The translations under genes were made by a program, and so were the position numbers. A stretch of 64,000 nucleotides of DNA from Pseudofabraea citricarpa. Its lineage: Eukaryota; Ascomycota; Leotiomycetes; Helotiales; Dermateaceae. Below, piece by piece: positions 8,290 through 20,685 of this stretch. The notes below the pieces were generated by a model. It ran no database searches. It saw only the letters and a program-made list of their open reading frames with translations, and was not told the DNA's origin. The stretch's first letter is position 1, and every line of letters starts with the position of its first letter. The stretch spans positions 62,001-126,000 of the forward strand of contig JAPWGK010000025.1 in assembly GCA_029641185.1 (NCBI GenBank). Direction: 5' to 3'.

Positions 8290-10208
8290 CTACTTTGCTT
8301 TTGGCATCCTCGTTGTCACAAAGTCTACCAGATCGAAAAAGCTCTTCTTGAAGTACTTTGTCTGAGTGGTTCGGTTCACAACCTGTAACCCAAATTGAGC
8401 GTTGTAGTCACCAAACTCCCAATTATCTGCAAAGCTCCATGCCAATGCCCCCATAACATGAACGTGATCTTCCCAAATACTCTTCAGGACTTCACTCATA
8501 AAGCTCAAGTAGTAAATGCTGCGAGGGGAATCATAGAGCTGATCGGCAAGATCCTTTTCAGCTTCATTGAAAACCGGAAAACCAAACTCCGAAATGAGAA
8601 CTGGTGCTTCGAATGTGTTGTATAAGTAAGAGAGATAGGTTCGGAGATATTTGGGCGTCGTGTAAACGTATGAGTGTGAACGATATCCGATGTTCCATCC
8701 GAAAGTATTATTTGTGGCTTGTGTAACACAATATGGGAAAAAGGAACTACTCGAGTTTGCAGTACATGCTTCAATACCCTCAGGTGGTGGAGAAACTACA
8801 GTCGCAGTATATGGGTCGACACCAAAAAAGTCTGATGTGTGGTTGATGTATGCTAGATCCTCGGTACTTAGCGGGACATAATCTGGAACGGTTTTCTTGA
8901 AGGCATCAGGATAATCCACGCCGAGGAAAATGGGATTTGCGAATGTAGCAAGTTGAAAAGCGTTGAAATGGTTCGCTGCATCTACGTGGGACGGATCTTC
9001 GGGGTCTCGTGGAACTCCAAAGTTATCATTGAATTTGATCCCAAGCTTGCCAGTGGCTTGCATATCATCGTGATAGAAGTGGTAGACTCGAGCATGAGCT
9101 TTGACAATATTGTTAATACTCTTACCGTTGTCGGAGTATAGAAGTGGTTCGTTAAACCTGCACAGCGTTAGAAGGATATATTAGGTCGGAGGTATGGGAA
9201 ATCATACGTAAACCAAATAGGTACACGATCTGCGTAATGGGTGAGAAGGATTTTGCTATAATGAACAAATGCGTCCTGGAATGTCTCATTCTGATAGCCG
9301 CCGTTAACATAGCCGATCAGTGCATCGTCGGCAACTGTACTAAGATTTCCATAGAACTGAAGAGGTGTGTCAAAATGGAGCATGGTAACGGTAGGAATCA
9401 TGCCCTTTTCCAAGACGAAGTTGATCAAATCGTCATAATGATCAATCCCTGCCTGGTTCACCGGAGTGCCCGGCAAAGCAAACGGCAGGATACGAGTCCA
9501 TGCAATTGAGAAACTATAATATTTAACTCCCATCGAAGCAAGTCTCTCAATATCCTGTTTGTAAAGATAGTAATTCTCATTGGTCACATAGTCTTTTGGC
9601 CTGCTGTCTCGTACCAAGACTTCCATTAGAGATGGTGTTTTCCCCTCACTGGCAACAGCCCCTTCTATTTGAGAAGCGGATCCAGCAACCCCAAAGATGA
9701 AGTCATCAGGAAAATTGTAGCAATCTGTGGGACCAAAGTAATCTGGAGGCGGCAGTACAAGCTCGCTTGTTGGAATTGGAGTTGGTGACACAGTGGTAGA
9801 GTAAAGACCCGTGGCGGTGAAATTCGGTGGGTTCGCTCTTTCCCACAAAGCAGACCAAGCTGAGTTTCCGTAAGGATTCGCCGAGTCGGATGCCGTCGTC
9901 GTTGAATTTGGATTCCAGTCACCCCATGCTGTGGTAGATAGTGATGGGACGAAGGAACTCAACTGTACATATGGAGGTGCATATGTTGTAGTTGTCGTCG
10001 GACTAGGGACTGACGTCGCGGTTCGATATGTCTCAGTCTGCGTAAATGAAAACTGCGACAAGCTGTACGTCGGCGTTGGATTATTGCAAGAGGTACAAAG
10101 TGTTCTCAGGTAGGGCCCATCTGTTGAACGATATACTTGCTGTGCGTACGCTACACCAAATAGACATTCAGTATACGCGACAAAGATGACAAACTGATGT
10201 GACCACAT
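8290..10208 (-). CDS. Secreted GH1 beta-glucosidase
   Basis: GH1 enzymes release glucose from beta-glucosides by a retaining mechanism. Two exons, 9208-10208 and 8290-9157 with a 50 bp intron, give 622 aa. The N-terminus is hydrophobic and signal-like, followed by about 150 aa of Thr/Ser/Pro-rich low-complexity sequence. The GH1 barrel begins near FPDDFIFGVAGSASQIEGA. It continues with YSFSIAWTRILPF, HFDTPLQFYG and, rebuilt exactly across the intron, IWFTFNEP with the acid/base Glu. The nucleophile region is VLISEFGFP. This replaces the classic TENG but keeps the Glu and is known in fungal extracellular GH1 lineages. The C-terminus has GALAWSFADNWEFGDYNAQFGL. A plant-glucan or glucoside scavenging role fits its neighbours (pectin acetylesterase, sugar transporter). 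Confidence 0.9.
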
Positions 10209-11130
10209 TATGACGGGTTTGAAGCGTTCAAATCAATGACTGTTCAAGAACAAAACGGAAAATCACAAGCCTATTTATACCCAGAATCGAAATAGCTCAT
10301 GATCCGACAGCGCAGAGAGAACTGTCTTTGTGGTTTTCCTGGTCCTCGGATCAAAAGACATCTAGGGGAAATAGCTAGTCACTGGACACATGTTGGCTTC
10401 TTTAATTGGGCGCTGGTCCTCTATGTGGAGATTTTGACTGCCAGATTATGAAGTACTCGAGAAAATGGGCGAAATTTTACTCAACTGCAAGGTTAATATT
10501 GTTTAGTGGACCATGTTAGTCGCAAGTTGTGGGGTTTAGAGTAACTGCGGGGTATGCCAAGACCTCACGGTTCTCCTCGGCTTGTTCCAAAATAAATTTG
10601 TGGTACAGGATTCAACATGATACGGAACAACGAGAAACAGACTCCTACCTGATACTCCTTAAAAAAAATGGCCTATATAGAATTAAAAGAACATATGATA
10701 GAAAGAAAATCTCCATAACCTTCTCTTAGCAAAGCCTTGCTTAAAAGTAACTTGAGTTGAATTGAAGCGAGCAACTCGGTGACGTAGTGGGCTTTGCACG
10801 GCCTTGCCGGACCGGAGTACATGGGATTTTGGAGGTTCATCGCTTCCCTGCCGTTGAAGCTAGCCGCTCTAATGCGCTAAGTTATTCTTAATACACTTTG
10901 ACTATTAAGAAGGACCGAATACATCAATGTCCTCTGACCGGCAATGGCTCCCCATTCTTGAGGATTATTCTTTTTACCGAGCTCAAAGATGGGATTAAGT
11001 GTTTGTGGCTTTTTATTTTTCTATGCTTCCTTCACACAACTTGGACGTCTCGGAGTTATAAAGGTACATGATTTCGATAAATTATGCAAGTAAGTATTTA
11101 ACATGAACTCAAGCTATTGCTTCTCTTCTA
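10209..11130. other. Intergenic, about 0.9 kb, no gene seen
   Basis: The upstream region of GH1 and the 3' side of the acetylesterase. The open frame at 10529-10729 has no family features. Confidence 0.5.
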
Positions 11131-12115
11131 TTAACATGAATACTCAACTGCCGTCGAGTTTTCGTTTAGAAAACGTGTTAGTTGAGATTTTTGGAAGCCA
11201 AGACCAAAACACTTTACAGCGGTGACAAATGCTTCGGTGTTTACTAAACCGTGTTAAATATTTCCATAGCATATATATCCTAATGGACTTACTTTGAGCG
11301 CCATCCCAACTGGTATGCGTAGAGTCATTCAGAGGATAGTATGGAAGAGTGGCATTAAGCGAGCCAAAGGTCTGCCATCTGTTTACGGAGTATTTTGTAT
11401 GATCAATATACTCTATATGTTCCTGTCCGGCAATCTTGATAGAATTAGCAAAATCCGGATGATTCCGAGGAGAAAAACTTACCTCTTTCTCATAATCAGC
11501 AAAGTCCCACTGTTTCCGTAGAACATCCCCCGTCCAACTCATCACGGGAACCATGCCGCTGAGGACTGGCACTCCACCCCTGTCTTTCACATCTGCGATC
11601 ATCCTTCTGAGATAGTGTCCGAAGGTGAAAACAGTTTCGGTCGTGCTACCTGTGGCATTACTTGACACTACCACCGTCTCCTCGCCAATCCCTGGAAGTG
11701 TCGCACGATTCTTCACATCAGTGACTGGATTGCCATTGTCGTTATGGCCCATCTCGATAAGCACAAATGTTCCCTCGCCAGGAACAACATTGGCGAGTAG
11801 AGATGCCCATAGTCCTTCGTTGATGAATGATCGCGTACTTCGACCACCTCGAGCGAGGTTTGTGATGTTGAGATTGAAATAGTTGTGCATGTAAAATCCC
11901 CAACTAAAGAATATGAGCTTGCGAAATATAGAGAGCCACAAGAATCCCAAAACACATTACCCTTGAATGAGGCTGGTGGTTCCGTATGGCATCGTAGTGC
12001 TGTCTGAGCATATCAATAATTTTCTTGTAGACTTCACAGTCGGTGATGCCGCGCTGAAAGATATTGCTCCAGCAAGCAAAACCGACCCCAGTTGTGTAAA
12101 TTTAGTAAATTTCAT
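11131..12115 (-). CDS. Rhamnogalacturonan acetylesterase (CE12, SGNH hydrolase)
   Basis: These enzymes remove acetyl groups from the pectin backbone rhamnogalacturonan I. Four exons, 11961-12115, 11483-11903, 11293-11434 and 11131-11243, sum to 831 nt, in frame, for 276 aa. ATG 12115 gives a clean signal peptide (GSVLLAGAISFSAA); an in-frame ATG at 12145 would add 10 aa. Block I is LLICSDSTTMPYG with the catalytic Ser, followed by QGWGFYMHNYF and NLARGGRSTRSF. The Asn block is MGHNDNG. The terminal Asp-x-x-His is DSTHTSWDGA. The last exon, after a GTAAGT intron, encodes about 38 residues ending VEYSC. The second intron (48 nt) is in frame and could be read through, but its removal restores family spacing. 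The neighbouring sugar transporter suggests coupled pectin degradation and uptake. Confidence 0.88.
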
Positions 12116-12145
12116 TTTCACTTTCAAGAGAATGTCAACTTTCAT

Positions 12146-12893
12146 AAATTGGACAGAAGGACGTGAGAATCATCGAGGACTTTGAGCTTCTTATTTATTT
12201 CCTTGCATTTTCGTGTTTTTCAACATACACCGAATAACCTTCCTTTATTAGACTTCCCAAACTAGTTGAACCAGCCACTTATAATTTCGGGCCAAGGGAT
12301 GAGGCGGTTCTCTGTCGAGGGATTATTTCTGGTGGAAGAATAGAAGTCCGGGGTAGGTAATTTGGGGCTGTTTTAGCGGGGTCCCCAAACTCGGTCTTAG
12401 ATGCGCCGAGCAAATCCTACTCCCCACAATTGCAAACTCTAAGAAATTATTCTTTTCACGCCTCGGGTGAACAAGCCAGATTTCAGACTTTTTTTTTCAC
12501 ATTGATAAGTGCAAGATAATGCCCTCTGAAACTTGCCTCATTTGTACTCACAGAAAGATGCGAATTGATAGCGTAGGAAACGCCAACGCCATTTTATTAC
12601 TACCAAATGCTCCTCCTGTTACTAGCTAGCCTCAGTTATTATATTCAGTTTTGTTAATTTTACTTGGCGTCTTGTTAAATGAAAATGCCTTTCCACCCTA
12701 GACACCAAAAGTGCTTCCAAACACCAACTCGAAATCTTTGATCACGCCCCATCAAGTTTTATCATATATGAAAACGTTCTAGCAGCGAGTTTTGGCCTCT
12801 TTTTCCTAGCAGTCATGTCGAGGGATTAAAAAACTTGAGAGCAGTCGCATCTTTTCTTCGATTGGCATACAAAGCTTCGATGAATGCTTAAAG
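12146..12893. other. Intergenic, no gene seen
   Basis: The upstream region of the acetylesterase and the 3' side of the sugar transporter. No coding potential noticed. Confidence 0.5.
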
Positions 12894-14865
12894 TTAGAGA
12901 TTTTTAGGATCCTCGCCAGCATCGCCGTGTTCAATTTGGTGGGCCGTCTCGCCGTGGGTGTTAAACACATTTGCATGTGGTTTGCTGCTGCGCTTCACTA
13001 ACCCGTGCTCAGGATCAATAACGGACTGCTTCTGTCTTGCAGCTTGAATCAAATCTGGATTCTCCGCTTTCAATATCGCAAAGTTCCGCTCTGCATCCCA
13101 GTTCCAAGGCGTGTCGGCTGCAAAGAGGAGATCCATTTCTTCGAGAGTCCGTTGATTTGATTCCGGATACAAAGCCCAAACCATCGGAAGGGTAATGACA
13201 TTGCTGATAGCGAAGATGTACAGAGTCTTTTCGCCGATGGCTCCAAACATGACGGGACAAAGGAGAGTCTATCAAGTTAGTTTCTTTCTGAAGAGGAAAG
13301 GATCCTACTTACTAGCCATCCGTTACCGATAGACCAACCGACAACGCCCCATGCATTGCCTTTTGCACGGACAGCTAAAGGGAATATCTCGGCTGGGTAC
13401 AGCCAAGGTACAGTCAACCAAGTAGCTCCGAATGTGGAAGTGAAGATGAAAATCATTGACGCCGCCGCAGCCCCATACGACGACGCTTTTGCAGTCTCAT
13501 TGGCTGCAGTCGCATTGAGACCGAGGCGAGAGAACCCTCCAGCTAAAAACATAGCAATGCCTTGGACCACAGATCCCCAATATAAGGTATTTCTTCTTCC
13601 AATTCTATCAAGAGTGAAGACACAAATCAGAGTTGCAAACTGCTTTGAGTTAGCAGAAACTCATTATTGTATGTCCTAGGCTTACCATGTAAAATATATT
13701 ATTGAGACCGCTGATCCACTGACTCTTTTCAGTATCAAACCCAGCAATTCTGAAAATGGTGGGTGCGTCTGCGATATAACTGTATTAGCTCCATGTAGTG
13801 ACCGAAGTCGGCTGGATAAAACTCACATATCGTGACTCCAGCAATTCCAACCCATTCTTGCATGATCTGTAGCCAGATAACAAGTTGAACTCGGCGACCC
13901 ATATGGAGCTTTCCTGATCCGATACCAAAGAGCATGGAAAAGTAAGAGTTACTATGAGACGTTGCTTTTTCGAGCTCGGAAACATTTTGAATGTCAAGAA
14001 ATTCCGCTTCAGCTCGGAAAGCATCGTCACCTTCAGTCCCTCGAAGTCTTCCCAAGATGAACCTGGCTTCCTCGTCTCGGCCTACTTTTACCAACCAGCG
14101 AGGACTTTCGGGGAACCACCATGCAGCGGCAAAGAGAACCAGAAGAGGAATGATTTGAAATGCGATCGGAAATCTCCAGCGGAATGCAGATGCTCCACCA
14201 TCGATATACGAAAGACCACTGTAAAGAAATCAGGACACCACGTTCGCCTTCTCCTTGGAAATTACTCACAATTCGAGCCAATATGCGACTACAACACCAA
14301 AGATGTTGAGCGTAAATTCAATGGCTATGAACTGTCCTCGACTGGTATGTTCAGCCGTTTCTGTAGCCCAAACTGGTACAATAGCATTCAAGATTCCAGT
14401 TCCCCAACCATTGATGAGACGTGCTAACCACCCCTTTCCTTAGCTCATGTAATGAAATAATTGGTTGGCCAACATACCAAATATCATCCAGGTGTGATTT
14501 TGGGCTGAGCACTGGAGAGATGCTCCAAAGATAGCCCAGGCTGCACCAAGAGCAATCGTCTTGATCCTGCCTATCTTGTCTCCTACCCAGCCACCCGCAA
14601 AAGCGCCAACGAGAGTTCCCAAGTAGTATACTGACACGATGCCGCCTTGCAACAAAGAATCTGTCACCACTGGTGTGCCATCTTCAGCGACATACCCAAA
14701 CCCCATGAGGTCAATGTAATTTTTTGCATTGTTCACACCACCCATCATTCCTTGGTCATAACCAAAGAAGAAAATAGACAGTGCAGCAAGTGAATTGATA
14801 GCAATAAGGAGCTTGCGCTTTGAAAGGCTGTGGGCCACATTCCACTGCGTGATTTGGTTCCCCAT
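12894..14865 (-). CDS. MFS sugar transporter (hexose/pentose type)
   Basis: This is a plasma-membrane sugar porter of the Major Facilitator Superfamily. About six exons on the minus strand are joined by short introns. The N-terminus has FFFGYDQGMMGGVNN, the loop 2-3 motif GGWVGDKIGRIKT and, after the first intron, RLINGWGTGILNAIVPVWATET. The sugar-porter signature PESPRWLVKVGRDEEA follows, with QLVIWLQIMQEWVGI (helix 7), TLDRIGRR and helix 10-12 segments (TVPWLYPAEIFPLAVRAKGNA). The tail is PESNQRTLEEMDLLF. This matches a full 12-helix transporter. Exon boundaries near 13270-13320, 13680-13750, 13790-13830, 14220-14275 and 14427-14473 were read by eye and may be off by a few bases. Substrate is not predictable. 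Confidence 0.88.
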
Positions 14866-16207
14866 GGCTCTGGCAGTCTCTTGATTCTTGCTTAGAAAAT
14901 GTCGTGATACTTATCACAACGAAATGCTAACAGTGGGATGGTATATAAGCTAATAAGCTATCATTATAGCGGTAGCTCGCCGAGATGCCGTAGTTCTGAC
15001 TCGTCTTGTAGCATTTGAAGCGGCTTTCCTCATCCAGCAGTCCGTTGCGGGCTTGTTAATCCCCAAGTACCCCACAAGTTCCCCAACTTAGACTAGCGAG
15101 AGGCCGTTGAGATACAGCCGCACCAATCGGCTTGCTTTACTCACCCTGTTCACTGCCAGTTACCGTCTTTACCCGCAAAGTACAGTAACAATGTCTTCAC
15201 TAACCATTGGGCACAAATGACGTGTTCCTGCCGATTCGGCAGTCCCTTCAATGTTGAAAAGCTTTGAAGTCACGCGCGATCCCACTTTTCGATTTCACGT
15301 GACATATCACGCACTGCAATTCTAACTCCTTTTCTTGCAAAGGAGTACATATCAATATACTACCAAATACAGGGTTTTAGACGCTTGGAATTTCAGGTGA
15401 AACGATGCAAAACGATATCATGGGTTCACAGAGAATAAAGGAGAATCACGTCATTAGAGGCATAAGCGAGTGCCCCTGTGAGGGGAAACTGCTTGACAGG
15501 TAGCTTCTCTCCTTTCCTTTTCACACTAGAATACGAAGGCCGATACTAGTATCTGTGTGCTAGGATCTCTAGCTGGTATTATCTTGATGTATTATAATGA
15601 GTATAAAATTTTGATTACCATGTAGGTAGTTTAGAAAATAAGTTATAATATGAACAACAGGCAAATTGAGAAAGAATTACTCTGTAAGATGTATTGATTC
15701 TAGGTTAGTACCTATGATTGGGGATAGTGGTGGCGACTAAATCTGCAACCTTTCCCCCCAAGATCAAGAGATAACCTTCTGTGCCTCCCCAAGCCGGAAG
15801 AATTGGTTGACAAATCGCTTAATTTCTCAAATTCGAATTCTGTTTAACCCGGACTGGGAAATTTTATTACCAATTGGCTCGTCCATGGAGATGATATAAC
15901 CATTTGTTTCAGTTTTGCCTGCTTACTGTGCATTTATGTAGAGGGTTTGTGTATAGATTTATATAGAAGCCGTCAGAGTTGGAAGTAAAGAGTCTAACTA
16001 GTTGAATACCCCAGGACAGCTTCTCCCCCGCCAGATCTTGAATTCTAAATGATTAATGGATACAAGGAATTCTACATAGAGTTTGATGTAGACCCTGACT
16101 TGCTAGTACATGGGTCAGAGTTGAGATTACAAAGCCCAATCAACTCTTAACAATACTGCGCTCCAAACAGGATATGCCTGAACCAAAAATCCATCTCACC
16201 ACAGCTT
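14866..16207. other. Intergenic, about 1.3 kb, no gene seen
   Basis: The upstream region of the transporter followed by AT-rich DNA (15560-15900). I see no gene or RNA. Confidence 0.5.
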
Positions 16208-17110
16208 TTAAGCCGACCCGCCTGAGGCTGGTCCAGATGACACCACAACGCTCGGCAATACACCCCCTCGTCCATCTTGAGTAGGTCGGGAGTTGAACCC
16301 GATGATCTTTTGTATGGTTGTATACAAACTACTGTCGAGTGACAGAGAAGCTTCGCTAATGACCCAGTTAATTCCCTCTGTGCAGGGGGGAGTCGTTAGA
16401 GATCCAACTCGGCGATAGACTTTACTGCCTGCAAAACGATCTTGTAAAGCAGAGAAATCTAGAGGTCCAGTGGTGGTGCTGGTACCCGGTGTTTCCACAG
16501 ACTTCACATTACTAAAAACATTTGCAAGAAGTGGAGTGGTGTCGCCAAGTTCAATTAAGACTGCAACAACGGCTAGTTCTTTATCTATTGAAATCAACAG
16601 TGTTAGCAGGTAGAATATGATTTGTTTCTTCATTGGTTTACCTTCTGACTCGAAAACAAAATGTATCTCTCCAACAAATGCCCTCTCGTCGATCCGGTGC
16701 TCACTTGGGGTGTGAAAGTGAAATTGAGCCAGATTGTAGGTTTTGGAACCGTCAGTCAATGTACCATTGGAAGGAATTTCAAGAGTTGATCCAATGTTCT
16801 CGAGATGGGCTCCGTCAGGATACGATTGAATACTGATGCTAACGTCCGAAACCCCAGACTCGGTTGTGATTGTACTGAGATTGACGTTGATGGGCGATTG
16901 CTCCGTTCCACTATCACAGAGCGCATTTCGTCCACCGTCGATCGTGGCCCAGTTATATGGGCCACGGAGACCGGTGTAGGTAAAGTTTGCAATTGGAACT
17001 TCTTCTTGAACGGGATCCTCGGATGTACCATAATCACAACCAGGTCCAGTACCAGCCATGACTGGCAAGTATTGTGTCGCTGAAAGTATGATAAGAAGAG
17101 TAGGAATCAT
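16208..17110 (-). CDS. Secreted alpha-class carbonic anhydrase
   Basis: Alpha carbonic anhydrases hydrate CO2 with a His3-bound zinc. Two exons, split by a 57 nt intron (GTAAAC...CAATAG, in frame) inside the 16550-16650 region, give 281 aa. The signal peptide is the first 19 residues or so (LLIILSATQYLPVMA). The domain reads YNWATIDGGRNALCDSGTEQSPINV. The first two zinc His are in QFHFHTPSEH (HFH) and the third is in GEIHFVFE. The C-terminal substrate-pocket segment is VGSLTTPPCTEGINW. Two Cys, in NALCDSG and PPCTEG, are placed for the family disulphide. It probably acts in the cell wall or outside the cell on CO2/bicarbonate. It stands alone, with no functional link to its neighbours visible. 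Confidence 0.92.
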   Translation of the reverse strand: MIPTLLIILSATQYLPVMAGTGPGCDYGTSEDPVQEEVPIANFTYTGLRGPYNWATIDGGRNALCDSGTEQSPINVNLSTITTESGVSDVSISIQSYPDGAHLENIGSTLEIPSNGTLTDGSKTYNLAQFHFHTPSEHRIDERAFVGEIHFVFESEGKPMKKQIIFYLLTLLISIDKELAVVAVLIELGDTTPLLANVFSNVKSVETPGTSTTTGPLDFSALQDRFAGSKVYRRVGSLTTPPCTEGINWVISEASLSLDSSLYTTIQKIIGFNSRPTQDGRGGVLPSVVVSSGPASGGSA

Positions 17111-20100
17111 TGTGTAATTTTAATGTTGAAAAGTAGGGAGTAGATGAGTTCAGATGTATTGGAAATGAATGTGAAGCCGATGGTGCTGATGAGTGAAATT
17201 GCTGGTGGAAGGTATGGTTTTATAGTGAAATATACAAGCACAAGCACCTCTGTAATAATATGACAATGCAAAGAGAACCTCATGGGAAGTCCGGATGTTC
17301 AGTCTTTGGAAAAGTATCTAAAACTTTGCTTTTCCAGGACAATCAAGCCAGACCAAGATACCTCCGGGCTCTACAGAGCATCGAGAAAACCCAAGAACCA
17401 AAAAAGGAACAAAACAATTTCATTTCATCTGATGAACATGGGAATATCCAAGGATGAACGACGAGGCAGAAGCACTCGGGTTCAGTATAGGCTCTCGCAT
17501 ATACCTTGCGAGACCTTGATCTTTCATAATGTGGCTGGCTGGAAGTTCATGTTATCACTTAGAAGGAGTCAGATGATACAAGTAAGGAGCTGGAACTCGG
17601 ATATAGCATATATCTCGTACGCAGTCAGCCTTCGAGCGATACTCATGATGCGGTTTGGTAAAGTTTCATTTGCTGGGTTTGAACAGCTGACATGACAATT
17701 CGGGGAGGAGTTAGGCTATGACCTGGATGCCCTTCAAGTCTTCGTATATACCTTGTCCTCGCTGTAGTCTCGGAAACGCGGGTTTCTGTGAGTTCACATA
17801 CTGCCGCTTGTGCCATGTGACTGAAATTATTCGGGTTTATCCATTTTATTGATGGTGTAGGTCTGAGGGTATGAAATAAATGTGCAGACTTTTTGGAGAA
17901 TAACAAGCCCAAACACAAGCCAGTCTGATAACTGGGTGATTGAATCTGAATAATTTTCAACAATGGTTCCTTGAATCAGTGTCCTTTCCAACCGATTCTG
18001 TACGAACAGTCTTGGAAAGGGAGCGAGTTGATAGACCCAGGTAGAGCGCTTACGCTATATTCAAATCCCTACATAATAATTATGAAGACGAAATGGAGAG
18101 GGAGGCTGCTGCAAATGTGACCCTAGTCAGTTTAAGTTTGGTTTGTATCGGCTGCCAAGTTATATAAATTATAGGATCACGAATTAAAAGATTGTAAGTG
18201 GATGTGATGTTGATATTTTCCAACAAGACCATTCATAATTTAGTGCTCCACGGAACTGTCTGCCTATGTCCTCTGTTAAGTAATTGTTAACAAGGACTAG
18301 TGAACGAATCGGCTCTTAGATATCCGTTCATTCATAGGTTGCTTAGTATAGAGCAGCTCTGGACCACAGATAGAAAGGTTAGATCATTCGGGCAAAGACG
18401 AATTAATATCTTGGCAAGGCGGGTGGGTGATCATAGCTCAAACTCATATGCCGTTGATCTACAAGGTGGTAGCTGGAACCCCTAAGTGGACGGACTCCAT
18501 GTGTTAGGCTTCTCATAAAAGTCTGGGGAGGGTGTTTGCTTTTTCATATTTAAAAAGCTGTAATCTATAAAATGTCCAATGATTTGTATTCGGGGAACCT
18601 AGTAATAGGCTCTGGTATTTTCCTTCAGTCCTTATAGAAAGAAAACTCAAATATATATGATATATTTGTGTAAGTACCTAACTACCTCTTAGTAAATTCA
18701 GATGTTCCTATGAAATATTTTCATGGGCCGAAATCCACAAACATCAATGAGTTCTAAGCCGGCTTTTGAAGAGGTTTTATGATAATAGAATTCAAATGTA
18801 ATTTCTAAATAGGGCAACTCAATTCTACGACACATCTGTCTTCCGCCGACTACCGGAGAGGCGGAAGGAACAAAGTCGCCGTCTTTGATAATAATAGTTA
18901 GAACTTTAGCTGATATAAGCAGACTTGAACCTAATTAATAGCCCCCGAAAGCATCCCTTCCGGGAAACTTTAAAGCAAAGTTAATAGATATGACCTGAGA
19001 AGCTTAGGCATACCATTTAAGCTTCGCCAAATGCTAGTGTCAAGCAGAGTTTCGGAAAGAAAGCGACAATTATAAAAGGCCCGAAAACCATAAAATGGTT
19101 ATATGAAATCTAGGGCTATAATTTTCAGGGGTCGAGAAATAGTAAATAAACGTGTAAAAATTGTTTATTGTTCCACCTTAAATTTCCGACATATTTGAAG
19201 GAATTGGATTTAAACTAGATAGGAAAGGTGAGTGAACTTTCCTCGTATAACTTTGAAACTTTGTGATCATCGGAAGTACGTCCGAGTGGGATTTTCGAAG
19301 CGATGTGACTATCGAAACGTAGTTCCTTCGCAGCTCGCTTTCCTAATAGCAGATGCGAATGATAAAATCTATTAGGATTATCTTATTGATTTACCTGGAT
19401 GTAATATAATATTCTTATAGGAACGTGGAGGGTGTAAGTGAAATATATTTTACGTAGTAGAAATTGAACATTTGGATTTATAGCAGATTATATTCTCATA
19501 ATATAATGATAAATCATTCGCGTGTATTAACTAGAGCTAAAATGGTGTTTATAGTAGAATTTAACAAAGATAGGCATATAAAAATTGAAACATATTCGTG
19601 TATATGCTTAGAATGAACATATTAAAAGCCCAGGTACCATCTGATGTTATATCTGATACTAGAATGAGAAATGAAAAAGCACACCTTAGAAAAATTTACC
19701 AGCTCATTCTCGGTTGCGGGAAATTTTAAATTTAAGCTCTTTCGGTCAAAGCTTCAAAGGTGTGCTCTAGAGAAAGTATGTATTCCTTAACCGGGCGTAT
19801 CAGAAGAAGAATAATAAAAGAACCTAAGTAGCTATGAAATTTCTTTTATATGTAACATAACGACGGCGTGGAGTTATAACACGGTACAAGTAATATTAGG
19901 AATACTCTCAAAGTACTAGGGAGAAACTCATCATAGTATAGCAGTTCTTTTCGCCTATTAAAATCAACAACTTCATTTGCAGCAACTTATTATGACCTTC
20001 TATTAACACGATAATTGGATGAACACCTTGATTTTAATCGCCACTTCACCATAGTACGAGTTTATTTTCTCACGAATGAACGCGATCAGATCGAATGGCA

Positions 20101-20685
20101 TTGAGATCATGTTAGATATACTAAGCTATGAATTTCTCTCCAACAAAGACAATACTTAGGAAAAACCATTGCTTGTATTTTAAATCTTTGTAAGTAGAAT
20201 GTATATCTTATCATTCCTCGTCCTGCAAGGAACCTAAGATTGACAGCTTTGCGGAAAAACAGCTTCACCAAGTGATTCCAATGCTGCTTACTTAAGACCT
20301 TTGCCCCGGAAAACCATGTCGCACCACTTCCCCGCACTCCGGAATTTGGCCCAATTGGCGGATAACAATTGAGATTAGCCCATTTCCAGACCGGATAACA
20401 GATAAATTAGTATCCGCTGCAATCAAAATCACAAGCAAGTGCGGATATGTCACATCAGCACACTGCACGAACACCAGAGCTTATGATTTGCGGGGCCCCA
20501 ATTACCCCAGATTTCTTGTCCTTCCAGACGAGACTTGGGTGGTAGCGCGACCTTAAAGCTCTTTCGTTATAAAGTATTGGGACGGTCATGCAATTTATAG
20601 ACTGCCATCAACATCGAGACTTCATCTCGTTGACAGTTCAACGACAAAGATTGGACTACTCGACCACAGCGGCATCAAACACAAG
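17111..20685. other. Gene-poor AT-rich stretch, 3.5 kb
   Basis: Only chance ORFs are seen (the longest are about 100-137 codons near 17282-17963, without family features). A GC-rich hairpin, CTTCCGCC at 18840-18847 paired with GGCGGAAG at 18860-18867, stands out from the surrounding AT-rich sequence. The stretch could be decayed mobile DNA, but I see no terminal repeats or transposase remains. Confidence 0.45.

Noticed and set aside
10529..10729. Short plus-strand ORF
   Set aside because: No ATG of quality, no family features, AT-rich context.
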